Positions 25,673 through 30,889 of a DNA stretch of 38,884 nucleotides are shown piece after piece. The position numbers and the translations under genes were made by a program. The notes below the pieces were generated by a model that was not told the DNA's origin, did not search any database, and saw only the letters and a list, made by a program, of their open reading frames with translations. Each line of letters begins with the position of its first letter. The first letter of the stretch is position 1. This stretch comes from a virus, in the IMG/VR virus record IMGVR_UViG_3300042691_038386, positions 1-38,884 of that record. The stretch is one strand, 5' to 3'.

Positions 25673-25678
25673 GCGCCC

Positions 25679-25700
25679 AGTATACATGATCGTGTATACT
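25679..25700 (-). promoter_or_regulatory. Palindrome over a leaderless -10 box
   Basis: Arms AGTATACA and TGTATACT flank a GATC centre, with one mismatched pair overall. The TATACT arm is the -10 box that ends 6 nt before the ATG at 25672. The -35 is poor. It looks like an operator for the sugar module. Confidence 0.5.
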
Positions 25701-25703
25701 CAA

Positions 25704-26375
25704 CTAGCTGCCGGGTCTTTCCATCCTTTCACCCGGCAGCAACCTCTCTGGCTCATAGGACCACGAGTCCTCATCGCCAAGTTTCCACCTTCCGGCCTCT
25801 GCCGAAAACTCTTTTGTGCTGACTTTGAAGTCTGGGAGTTTTGGCTCCTTGAACACAAGTGCTTCATCCTCCCAAAGCACGCGGTTGTTCGGCTGGGCAG
25901 CAAACTGCCCGTTGTCCAAGCGGATGAAGTTGTACGACTTGTGCTCTGCTGGCAGCCGTGCCCAGTTGGCATCTATCTCGTTGGGGTCTGAATAAACCAT
26001 ATCCACTGTGAATAAATAGTGCCCGTAGTGCCATCTGCCGTCCTGCGTGCGGAACTTGCAGCGCATGTTCTTTAGAACCGCCTTCTCAATCACTGAGATC
26101 TGAGGGGAATTGGCGTCCCAAAGCTGCAGATCTCCAAGCGCAAGATCTGGCGTCGGCGCAGACGGCTTCCAGACATACGCGCTGATCGGGAGCTTGTCGT
26201 AAAGAGCACCGTACTCTGGTAGAAACGCCTCAATGTAGAGCGCTCGGTGCCTGATTGCCTTGACGGTCACCCAGTAGGCTGGCGTGAACTCTCCGTGCCC
26301 GTCCTTCAGGTCGCGTAGGTACTCTTTCCTGACGTAGCAGGAAATTGGCGGAATGTTTGCAATGGAGTAGGACAC
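25704..26375 (-). CDS. Conserved-looking phage protein of unknown function
   Basis: 223 aa from a GTG start (TAGTG overlap). The N-terminus (PISCYVRKEYLRDLKDGHGE ... WVTVKAIRHRALYIEAFLPEYGA) is the kind of sequence seen in aquatic phage genomes as a protein of unknown function. It is soluble and aromatic-rich. The final 12 codons form one arm of the 10-bp stem. Role unknown. Confidence 0.65.
   Translation of the reverse strand: MSYSIANIPPISCYVRKEYLRDLKDGHGEFTPAYWVTVKAIRHRALYIEAFLPEYGALYDKLPISAYVWKPSAPTPDLALGDLQLWDANSPQISVIEKAVLKNMRCKFRTQDGRWHYGHYLFTVDMVYSDPNEIDANWARLPAEHKSYNFIRLDNGQFAAQPNNRVLWEDEALVFKEPKLPDFKVSTKEFSAEAGRWKLGDEDSWSYEPERLLPGERMERPGS
25707..25740 (-). terminator. Perfect 10-bp stem at the end of the 223-aa gene
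   Basis: GCTGCCGGGT and ACCCGGCAGC are perfectly complementary with a 14-nt loop, at the 3' end of the gene. There is no clear U-tract, so this may be a factor-dependent terminator, a processing or stability hairpin, or an attenuator between two operons. Confidence 0.5.
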
Positions 26376-26671
26376 TAGGAGCCAGCTGCTTCTGGGTCTT
26401 GTTCTGGATTGTTGTAAATCCTTACCTCTTGAGCAACATCGCTGATTGCCTGAGCAAGGTCTTCATGTCTGCGATAAGAAATTGTTCGCCACTTATCGCT
26501 CTCTGGTATTACACCAAAAAGGTCTGGCTCTGGCCACTCCTCTGGCGGAAGGTCTCGGACAATGGCGACGCCCCAGTGCCCGTATTTGCTTCTCTCTATG
26601 AGCCAGACTCTCTGGTCTGGTGCCATTGCTTCGTTAAGCTCAGCAAACGCTTGGTCTATGGTTTTGGACAT
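26375..26671 (-). CDS. Hypothetical protein
   Basis: 98 aa with AGGAGG 7 nt before the ATG. It is acidic, with a Trp/Pro-rich centre (DLPPEEWPEPDLFGVIPESD) and helical ends. It is coupled to the 223-aa gene by a shared TAGTG. No family recognised. Confidence 0.55.
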   Translation of the reverse strand: MSKTIDQAFAELNEAMAPDQRVWLIERSKYGHWGVAIVRDLPPEEWPEPDLFGVIPESDKWRTISYRRHEDLAQAISDVAQEVRIYNNPEQDPEAAGS

Positions 26672-26680
26672 TTATGCCTC

Positions 26681-26851
26681 CTAATAGTAATCTGAGCACG
26701 ATGCGAAGTATCCGCATTCGCATACAAGTTTACACTTTCTGTCGTCCATCTGTGCCCCGCAGTTTAGGCACGTGCGGACAATCTCTTCTGGGTCGGCTTC
26801 TGGCACCAGAGGTGTTGTGTTTTTTTCCATTGACTTTTCTTTATTTTCCAT
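26681..26851 (-). CDS. Small zinc-ribbon protein ending SCSDYY
   Basis: 56 aa, started at the ATG 26849-26851 after GGGAGA. The C-terminal half (CLNCGAQMDDRKCKLVCECG, then YFASCSDYY) is a compact zinc ribbon of the CxxCG...KCKLVCxxCGYF-SCSD type common in bacteria and phages; function unknown. It is divergent from the plus-strand gene at 26864 with only 12 bp between the start codons. Confidence 0.65.
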   Translation of the reverse strand: MENKEKSMEKNTTPLVPEADPEEIVRTCLNCGAQMDDRKCKLVCECGYFASCSDYY

Positions 26852-26857
26852 TATTCT
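26830..26857 (+). promoter_or_regulatory. Leaderless promoter for the 98-aa plus-strand gene
   Basis: TTGACT and TATTCT are 16 nt apart, and the -10 box ends 6 nt before the ATG at 26864. No ribosome site exists. The promoter overlaps the 5' end of the divergent zinc-ribbon gene. Confidence 0.6.
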
Positions 26858-26863
26858 CCCGCT

Positions 26864-27160
26864 ATGGGTGTAAAGAGCAGACGAGCCTACCGCGACCTCC
26901 CGCCGACATGGGAGAGTGAAGAGCCGACCCGCGAGAACATTCGCGTGAAGTGGGTGCGGACTGATTGGTATTGGGGTCCAGAGTGCCCATTTGACCCGTC
27001 TCACGGCTGCCTTGTTGATATCCAGGGGCAAGACAACTGGTTCTGCCGGCACCAGTCACATGATAATGACGGAAGACCTTCTGTGTTCTCAGACGACGAC
27101 CTACGAGAGGCCGCGTGGCAGGCATACCTTGCTAGTCGCGGAGATGCTTCAGCCAGTTAA
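26864..27160 (+). CDS. Hypothetical protein with Cys/His cluster
   Basis: 98 aa and the only plus-strand gene between the terminases and 29917. C41-PFDPSHG-C, then NWFCRHQSHDND, gives a plausible C/H metal site. It is hydrophilic with many Trp. It is probably leaderless. Its last 29 bp overlap a small membrane-protein gene on the other strand. No family recognised. Confidence 0.6.
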   Translation: MGVKSRRAYRDLPPTWESEEPTRENIRVKWVRTDWYWGPECPFDPSHGCLVDIQGQDNWFCRHQSHDNDGRPSVFSDDDLREAAWQAYLASRGDASAS

Positions 27161-27248
27161 GGAACGTTAGAAACGTCGCAATTCCAATACCAAGGCTAAC
27201 CAAGATTCCAAGCCCGACGATAACCGCCCAGCCGATGATGTTCTGCAT
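27132..27248 (-). CDS. Single-TM miniprotein (38 aa)
   Basis: A 38-aa open reading frame with GAGG 6 nt before the ATG. Residues about 5-33 are one continuous hydrophobic helix (IIGWAVIVGLGILVSLGIGI, ATFLTFLNW), followed by a basic tail (KHLRD). It lies directly after the methyltransferase-like gene. It could be a small membrane effector, for example a holin- or exclusion-type peptide, but nothing proves this. Confidence 0.6.
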   Translation of the reverse strand: MQNIIGWAVIVGLGILVSLGIGIATFLTFLNWLKHLRD

Positions 27249-27253
27249 AATCC

Positions 27254-27745
27254 TCACTTGCTATAAAGCGGAATCTTCCACAGCGACTGGTCAAAGCCAA
27301 TCCTGGTAAACGCCCCTTTCGTTTCTTTCATGATTGCGACTCGAGAGTCTTCTGTCCAGTCGCCACACAGCAGTCCATTAAGCTTGATTTTTTGCGACCA
27401 TGTCCAGATGCTTTTGATGATTTTTGACTGTGGCGCGGAGTGGATAAATACCCCAGCGATTGAGTCGTCTCCATACCGTTCTGAAAGCGACTCTTCGCCT
27501 ATCTCTTGCTCATAGAAGATATCAGTAAAGCCCATGAGGTCTAGTGTGTCCATGCTGTCGTAGAAGTGTCCGGCTGACGGCTCGCTTCCTAGGCTCACAA
27601 ACACCCCGCCACGAATCTCTCTTACTGCGCTTGCCAGCAAGATCGTTTCTTCGCCAGTCCGACGGCCAACCTCAACAAAGACGGACTTTGGCGGAAGCTG
27701 GCTAACCAATGCGTAAAGCGCGTCGGCTCCGTGTTGGGTAAGCAT
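27254..27745 (-). CDS. SAM-methyltransferase-like protein
   Basis: 163 aa. The ATG at 27743-27745 overlaps the previous stop by one base (TGATG), so the longer upstream reading is rejected. VFVEVGRRTGEETILLASAV (22-42) resembles motif I of class I SAM methyltransferases, and the alternation continues through GVFVSLGS and GVFIHSAP. The conserved acidic and Asp residues of a canonical motif I are only partly present, so an inactive or other Rossmann-type function is possible. It may modify sugars made by the nearby module. Confidence 0.5.
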   Translation of the reverse strand: MLTQHGADALYALVSQLPPKSVFVEVGRRTGEETILLASAVREIRGGVFVSLGSEPSAGHFYDSMDTLDLMGFTDIFYEQEIGEESLSERYGDDSIAGVFIHSAPQSKIIKSIWTWSQKIKLNGLLCGDWTEDSRVAIMKETKGAFTRIGFDQSLWKIPLYSK

Positions 27746-27897
27746 CAGATGCCAAACACGCTCGCTAGCCCGTAAATCGCCAGCACAAGGAATAAGCTTG
27801 TGGCAAACCTTAGGAATGCCTCTGTCTGCCATGTTGAAACGCTCTGGGTTGGGGCAATCACCTTCTTAGATGCTGTACGCCTAGACTGCTGTGACAT
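27745..27897 (-). CDS. Small membrane protein (50 aa)
   Basis: 50 aa. The ATG at 27895-27897 has GGGAGA upstream and lies 17 nt inside the end of the preceding gene. A basic N-terminus (SQQSRRTASKKV) is followed by a hydrophobic helix at about 28-48 (FLRFATSLFLVLAIYGLASV). It is coupled by TGATG to the methyltransferase-like gene. Function unknown. Confidence 0.6.
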   Translation of the reverse strand: MSQQSRRTASKKVIAPTQSVSTWQTEAFLRFATSLFLVLAIYGLASVFGI

Positions 27898-28120
27898 TTA
27901 TTTTCATCTCCCTTAAATCTTTTCTCATTTTTGTGTGGTTGTCCTGCATGCAGGAAAAACCATTGTCTTGGGCCCCGGCGCACTCGCACGGGCAAACCGC
28001 TGCCGCCCATGCCCACATAACGATCCTGAGTTTACCATTTTTCGCTAGGTTATAGGCGTGCTCAAGCGACATACTTGATATCTCCCCTCTCTCCCTCTCG
28101 TCTTCAAGTAGTCCAAGCAT
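27881..28120 (-). CDS. Small Cys-rich protein
   Basis: 79 aa, started at the ATG that overlaps the preceding stop (TAATG). A helical N-terminus is followed by a hydrophobic/Cys segment (MWAWAAAVCPCECAGAQDNG, then FSCMQDNH). Four Cys and a His suggest metal binding, or alternatively a short membrane patch. Function unknown. Confidence 0.55.
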   Translation of the reverse strand: MLGLLEDERERGEISSMSLEHAYNLAKNGKLRIVMWAWAAAVCPCECAGAQDNGFSCMQDNHTKMRKDLREMKINVTAV

Positions 28121-28791
28121 TATGGTTGTATCACCACGTTTGTTCCTGGGTTGATTGTCCCGTCGCTTGGGATGATTATCGCTCCGCAGATTGGGCCCAA
28201 ATTGCAATCTGGTGCCCTCATCATTTCTAACAGTTGCCTTGAAGCAACAGGGTCAAAGATAAAGTTTCCAAGGGCAACCCCGCCACCAATGACTGTGTAC
28301 GCAGCTGGCCCGTTGTATGCCCCGCCTTCATTCACGACTGGCACTGGATTGTTTTGGTTTTTAGGTAGTTGAATCTCCCTCGCAGGAATGTCGCTCCTTG
28401 GCTGGTCTCCTATTAGCCAACCAATGTTCGCTGGTTCTGGGGTCGGTGTTGGGGTTGGGGTTGGGGTTGGTTCGGCGCTTGCGTCGGGCGTTGGGCTTTC
28501 GCTTGTCTCTGGCTGTTGTGTGGACGGAGCGTCTTGGTCGTCTACCCCTAAAGACTCACTAGGCAACGGTGATGCTTCTGGTTCACTTGTGCCATTTGTT
28601 GTTGACTCGGGGGTCGGTTCAAGAGTCGGGTCTAGGGTTGGTTCTGGGGTTGGTTCTGGGGTGTAGAAGCTGTTGAACTCGCTTAAATCAAACTCTTGGA
28701 TGCCTTCAGCGGCCTTTGCGATAAACGGAAATAGGATGACCGTTGAGAGAATCGCCGTGGCGATAGCACTGGCGTACGTCCGTTTGGTCAC
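28120..28791 (-). CDS. Exported protein with Pro/Thr linker
   Basis: 223 aa from a GTG start (GTGA overlap). The signal peptide is TKRTYASAIATAILSTVILF, with cleavage near AKA-AEG (about 28). Residues about 40-130 are a low-complexity extended linker with (PT)n repeats, and residues about 125-223 form the C-terminal domain (GWLIGDQPRSDIP, GLPICGAIIIPSDG-like end). This is a surface-anchored or secreted protein with a stalk, as in cell-wall-associated proteins. No family recognised. Confidence 0.65.
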   Translation of the reverse strand: MTKRTYASAIATAILSTVILFPFIAKAAEGIQEFDLSEFNSFYTPEPTPEPTLDPTLEPTPESTTNGTSEPEASPLPSESLGVDDQDAPSTQQPETSESPTPDASAEPTPTPTPTPTPEPANIGWLIGDQPRSDIPAREIQLPKNQNNPVPVVNEGGAYNGPAAYTVIGGGVALGNFIFDPVASRQLLEMMRAPDCNLGPICGAIIIPSDGTINPGTNVVIQP

Positions 28792-28940
28792 GACCTGATC
28801 ATCCCGACAACGAACGAGAAGATGGTCACGAGCATAAAGCAAAGACCAGCCACTCCAAACCAGTACCACGTATCAATCTTGCGTCCCTGCTTATTCATTG
28901 GCCCCCTCACAACTTCAACTGTATCGCACTTCCAGCACAT
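28788..28940 (-). CDS. Small membrane protein (50 or 36 aa)
   Basis: 50 aa from the ATG 28938-28940, one base after the stop of the XapX gene; a second ATG at 28898, with GAGGGGG upstream, would give 36 aa. The longer form begins CWKC. Residues about 24-45 are one transmembrane helix (WYWFGVAGLCFMLVTIFSFV). The end couples to the exported-protein gene (GTGA). Function unknown. Confidence 0.55.
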   Translation of the reverse strand: MCWKCDTVEVVRGPMNKQGRKIDTWYWFGVAGLCFMLVTIFSFVVGMIRS

Positions 28941-28941
28941 A

Positions 28942-29097
28942 TCAACCCTTGAGGTGGTTGATGGCCATGAAGCCGACGGTAATGCCAACAACGCCAAGCA
29001 CGCCTTGGATATTTGGTGGCGCAGGTACATACGCGCCTACGGCGGAGAAGAGTCCGCCAACTAGGATCCCAGTTACTAGGGGAATGATGTAGTCCAC
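28942..29097 (-). CDS. XapX-domain (DUF1427) membrane protein
   Basis: 51 aa from a GTG start with AAGGGAG upstream. The sequence has two short hydrophobic helices (IIPLVTGILVGGLFSAVGAY and VLGVVGITVGFMAI) separated by VPAPPNIQG. This matches the XapX fold: Gly-rich helix, Pro-Ala-Pro-Pro turn, and Leu-Gly helix. In bacteria these small proteins sit next to transport genes and their role is unsettled. A phage copy is unusual. It heads the small membrane-protein cluster. Confidence 0.75.
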   Translation of the reverse strand: MDYIIPLVTGILVGGLFSAVGAYVPAPPNIQGVLGVVGITVGFMAINHLKG

Positions 29098-29239
29098 TAT
29101 GACTCCCTTTCTAAACGCCAACGAGCCTCAGGCTAGGCCCGAAGACTCGCGAAGCGAGGCTGAGCCGTGAGGTGAGGGTCGTGGTGCCGTGAGGCAGGCG
29201 CCAAAAGCACCCCGCCCTCTCCTCCGGTATCGCTCCCTA
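29098..29239 (-). other. Non-coding gap with nested hairpin upstream of XapX
   Basis: No gene is seen in these 142 bp. On the minus strand CTCGC-TTC-GCGAG is nested inside CTCAG/CTGAG arms, about 30 nt upstream of the XapX ribosome site. It may be a terminator of the basic-protein gene or a leader structure. No clear promoter boxes are seen. Confidence 0.4.
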
Positions 29240-29389
29240 CTACTTGCCTCGAGACTTGCCACCCTTGGCAATCGTCTTTCGTGCAACAGGCTTTGCCTTC
29301 ACCGCAGCCTTCTTAAGCTTCGGTGTGGCGACGGCTTTCTTTGCTACCGAGCCCTTCTTGCCCTTCACGATTTTGTCTAGGAAACCCAC
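29240..29389 (-). CDS. Lysine-rich basic peptide, histone-H1-tail-like
   Basis: 49 aa from a GTG start with GGAGA 7-8 nt upstream. After GFLDKIV the peptide is almost entirely Lys, Ala, Val and Pro (KKAVATPKLKKAAVKAKPVA, then RKTIAKGGKSRGK), like the tails of H1 and of bacterial histone-like proteins. It probably binds DNA or RNA. It has its own good promoter and a 5'-terminal hairpin, unlike its operon neighbours. Confidence 0.65.
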   Translation of the reverse strand: MGFLDKIVKGKKGSVAKKAVATPKLKKAAVKAKPVARKTIAKGGKSRGK

Positions 29390-29414
29390 GATGCATTCTC
29401 CTTCGCTGTCCAAT

Positions 29415-29465
29415 CTCAGCAAGTGCTGAGGTAGGCATTATACGCTGCTGGAAGTTGCGTGTCTA
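29415..29465 (-). promoter_or_regulatory. Promoter plus 5'-terminal hairpin of the basic-peptide gene
   Basis: On the minus strand TAGACA and a perfect TATAAT are 17 nt apart. Six nt after the -10 box begins the perfect stem CTCAGC-ACTT-GCTGAG, which would be the first structure of the mRNA. The design matches the plus-strand cassettes of the right arm, including the ACTT loop of the one before 37552. Confidence 0.65.
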
Positions 29466-29916
29466 GATCTGATTATTGGCTGGTGGTGGTGAGGGTGGGC
29501 TGAGCACGAAGGTGGTTGATGTATGCCTGCAATGTGAGCAGTGGGGAAGTAGCGGATGGCAGGTGCCGAAAACACTGCGGAACGGGCGCCGATCATGCCA
29601 TTTTTCTCAAACCCCCCACTTCACGGGACTTCCGCCACAATTCGTGCTCAAGTGTCAATGCCAGGCAGCGATTTTCCCTAGGGTTTACCTCCTCTTTACA
29701 CGCAGAACCTTACATCATTGCTAATGGTGTGTTAAGAAATCACAATACTCGTGCATGTGTGGTATCCAACGCTGTCATGCCGAGCTCTCGCACTCCGACA
29801 TGGCGAGATAAGGGTACGGCGTGCCACCAGTTGGACGTGGCTCGTATGTGTGGTGATCCTCCCCACCTGCATGCTGGTCGTACCCGGACTAAGGGGAGAG
29901 GTATGGAGGAACAGGT
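29466..29916. other. Non-coding divergent region
   Basis: No convincing gene is seen: the open frames here have low-quality, Cys/Arg/His-rich translations and no ribosome sites. On the plus strand it carries a weak promoter candidate (TTGCTA, 17 nt, CACAAT, about 29718-29746) and, further on, the structured stretch at 29786-29885 that leads into the 58-aa zinc-protein gene. Confidence 0.5.
29786..29885 (+). ncRNA. Candidate structured leader RNA
   Basis: A perfect TCTCGC/GCGAGA hairpin (29786-29808) is followed by a 74-nt unit closed by GGGTACG/CGTACCC (29812-29885), with an inner GCCAC/GTGGC hairpin and a GTGG/CCAC hairpin. This resembles a three-way junction. The unit ends 31 nt before the ATG of the zinc-protein gene. 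It is tRNA-sized but lacks a T-arm consensus. It could be a regulatory leader; known riboswitch classes were not recognised. Confidence 0.4.
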
Positions 29917-30093
29917 ATGGCAGGCAAAACAGCAGTCAAGAAAGAGAAAGCGAAGCCAGTCCTCACCCGGCGCGTCTGCGCCAAGTGTGGTGACCGGATG
30001 ATGTCAGACAAGGTATCTACAGTGCTGGCCTTGTCCTTTGAGGGAGCGAAGCGCTCGAGCAACTTCTTCCACCGCCATAAGGGGTGTGAGTAG
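29917..30093 (+). CDS. Small zinc-finger protein (58 aa)
   Basis: 58 aa with GGAGG 7 nt before the ATG. The N-terminus is Lys-rich (AGKTAVKKEKAKPVLTRRV). C21-x2-C24 and H52-x-H54-x2-C57 form a CCHC- or CCHH-type finger around FEGAKRSSNFFHRHKGC. This is a likely nucleic-acid-binding protein. It heads a short plus-strand pair with the 23-aa membrane peptide. Confidence 0.65.
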   Translation: MAGKTAVKKEKAKPVLTRRVCAKCGDRMMSDKVSTVLALSFEGAKRSSNFFHRHKGCE

Positions 30094-30097
30094 GGTG

Positions 30098-30169
30098 ATG
30101 CTTGCCATCCTCTGCATCATCTTTCTGGTGTTGTGCGCGGCGCTTTTTGAGGACAGAGATCGCAGGTAG
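30098..30169 (+). CDS. 23-aa single-TM miniprotein (copy 1)
   Basis: 23 aa, starting 4 nt after the zinc-protein stop. Residues 1-17 are hydrophobic (MLAILCIIFLVLCAALF), followed by EDRDRR. The ribosome site (AAGGGG) lies upstream inside the previous gene's end. Similar 23-aa peptides occur at 33104 and 36338. Its short length makes it tentative on its own. Confidence 0.45.
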   Translation: MLAILCIIFLVLCAALFEDRDRR

Positions 30170-30172
30170 GGG

Positions 30173-30382
30173 TTATGCCCCGGGGTTATCCCACTGCAGC
30201 TTTTTGCGATTTTTCTTTGAGCGCTCTTTGCTCTCTAGCCCAGTGAAGATATCGCCGATGCAACGCTTGCACACCAGGAAGAGCGGTCGGTACTCATCCT
30301 CTTGCTCATAGACTGGCCCAAGGTCGTTGCAGAAGTTGCACACCCCAAGCTTCTTTCTTGGACCGTCTTCCAACGTTGGCAT
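30173..30382 (-). CDS. Small zinc-ribbon protein (69 aa)
   Basis: 69 aa, started at the ATG 30380-30382 with AAGGGAGA upstream. C15-x2-C18 and C40-x2-C43 (VCNFC, VCKRC) form a zinc ribbon around a Tyr/Glu-rich loop. The tail is Lys-rich (ESKERSKKNRKKLQW). It converges with the 23-aa gene, ending 3 nt away. DNA- or RNA-binding is plausible. Confidence 0.65.
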   Translation of the reverse strand: MPTLEDGPRKKLGVCNFCNDLGPVYEQEDEYRPLFLVCKRCIGDIFTGLESKERSKKNRKKLQWDNPGA

Positions 30383-30401
30383 CTGATCTCCCTTGCCAGG
30401 T

Positions 30402-30429
30402 CCGTCACCCGTCACCCGTCGTCCGTCGC
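30402..30429 (+). repeat. Four tandem heptamers
   Basis: CCGTCAC, CCGTCAC, CCGTCGT and CCGTCGC follow each other without gaps. They lie in the leader of the zinc-ribbon gene, 20 nt from its start codon. Iteron-like protein sites are possible. Confidence 0.6.
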
Positions 30430-30461
30430 CGCTCCACATCCCCCCCCACGAAGGAATCCGC

Positions 30462-30490
30462 ATCCTAGCACATCGTTTTGCCGTCTGCAA
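30462..30490 (-). promoter_or_regulatory. Promoter of the 69-aa zinc-ribbon gene
   Basis: On the minus strand TTGCAG and TAGGAT are separated by 17 nt. The leader of about 75 nt includes a poly-G run (30441-30448 as C on plus) and the heptamers. Confidence 0.5.
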
Positions 30491-30604
30491 CCCAGTTATT
30501 CCTGCTGAGTTTTAACACGACGATGCACGCGCGCCGTTTATGTCAAGTAGAACACAGGAATATATTAGGTCCTGAACCCAGAAACCCAGAGTCCAGAGCC
30601 GACT

Positions 30605-30645
30605 CCCCCATCCCCCCCCTCCTTAAGGTTCCCCCCCCTTCCCCC
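30605..30645. repeat. Mirror-symmetric poly-C/poly-G tract
   Basis: On plus: C5, 2 nt, C8, 11 nt containing the palindrome CCTTAAGG, C8, 2 nt, C5. The four tracts are symmetric in length and spacing. The minus strand could form a G-quadruplex, and the duplex could form a triplex (H-DNA). Confidence 0.8.
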
Positions 30646-30680
30646 ATTTTGGCTTGACAACCGTGCTCGAGCGTGCAGCA

Positions 30681-30833
30681 GAGTTATGCTTTGTGGCATT
30701 TGTTAAGAAATCTTATGCAGTTATTTAGAAAACTTAATCAAACATGACAGTGAGTTATGTAAGGCAGTTATTGGATGCGCTTATAAGAAATACTCCCCGG
30801 GGGTATGTGCGACAGTTATGCCGTGGGGTTATT
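30681..30833 (+). repeat. Cluster of (C/G)AGTTAT(G/T) motifs
   Basis: Octamers at 30681, 30718, 30752, 30765 and 30813, plus GGGTTATT at 30826. All are on the same strand at irregular spacing, upstream of the DPBB-gene promoter. Confidence 0.5.
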
Positions 30834-30854
30834 CTTCGCGCATTTTGTTGTGGG

Positions 30855-30883
30855 TTGACGCGCCTATGAACAACCGCTAGACT
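30855..30883 (+). promoter_or_regulatory. Leaderless promoter of the DPBB lipoprotein gene
   Basis: TTGACG and TAGACT are 17 nt apart. The -10 box ends 6 nt before the ATG at 30890, which has no ribosome site. Confidence 0.7.
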
Positions 30884-30889
30884 TTACAA

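Larger units (their letters stand above)
30491..30889. other. Non-coding boundary region, possible origin or control region
   Basis: 399 bp without a convincing gene. From left to right it holds the mirror-symmetric C-tract (30605-30645), a lone TTGACA at 30654 without a -10 partner, five AGTTAT motifs (30682-30819), a near-palindrome with a CCCCGGGG core (30790-30806), and the leaderless promoter of the DPBB gene. Such a strand-switch region between two arms could be a replication or packaging control region; this is inference. Confidence 0.5.

Noticed and set aside
28433-28482. TTGGGG-like telomere or quadruplex repeat on the plus strand
   Set aside because: It is the reverse of Pro/Thr codons in the stalk of the exported protein; the coding repeat explains it.
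29812-29885. tRNA gene
   Set aside because: Length and closing stem fit, but there is no TTCRANY T-loop, the T-stem does not pair and no clear anticodon arm exists; kept only as a structured RNA candidate.
29516-30001. 161-aa open frame across the divergent region
   Set aside because: No ribosome site, Cys/Arg/His-rich random-looking translation, and it runs out of frame through the better-supported 58-aa zinc protein.
30654-30690. Promoter from TTGACA at 30654
   Set aside because: No -10-like hexamer at 15-19 nt; TATGCT lies about 25 nt away.
29730-30712. Direct repeat TGTTAAGAAATC at 29730 and 30701
   Set aside because: A single 12-mer pair is expected by chance many times in 38 kb; no further copies or matching context.
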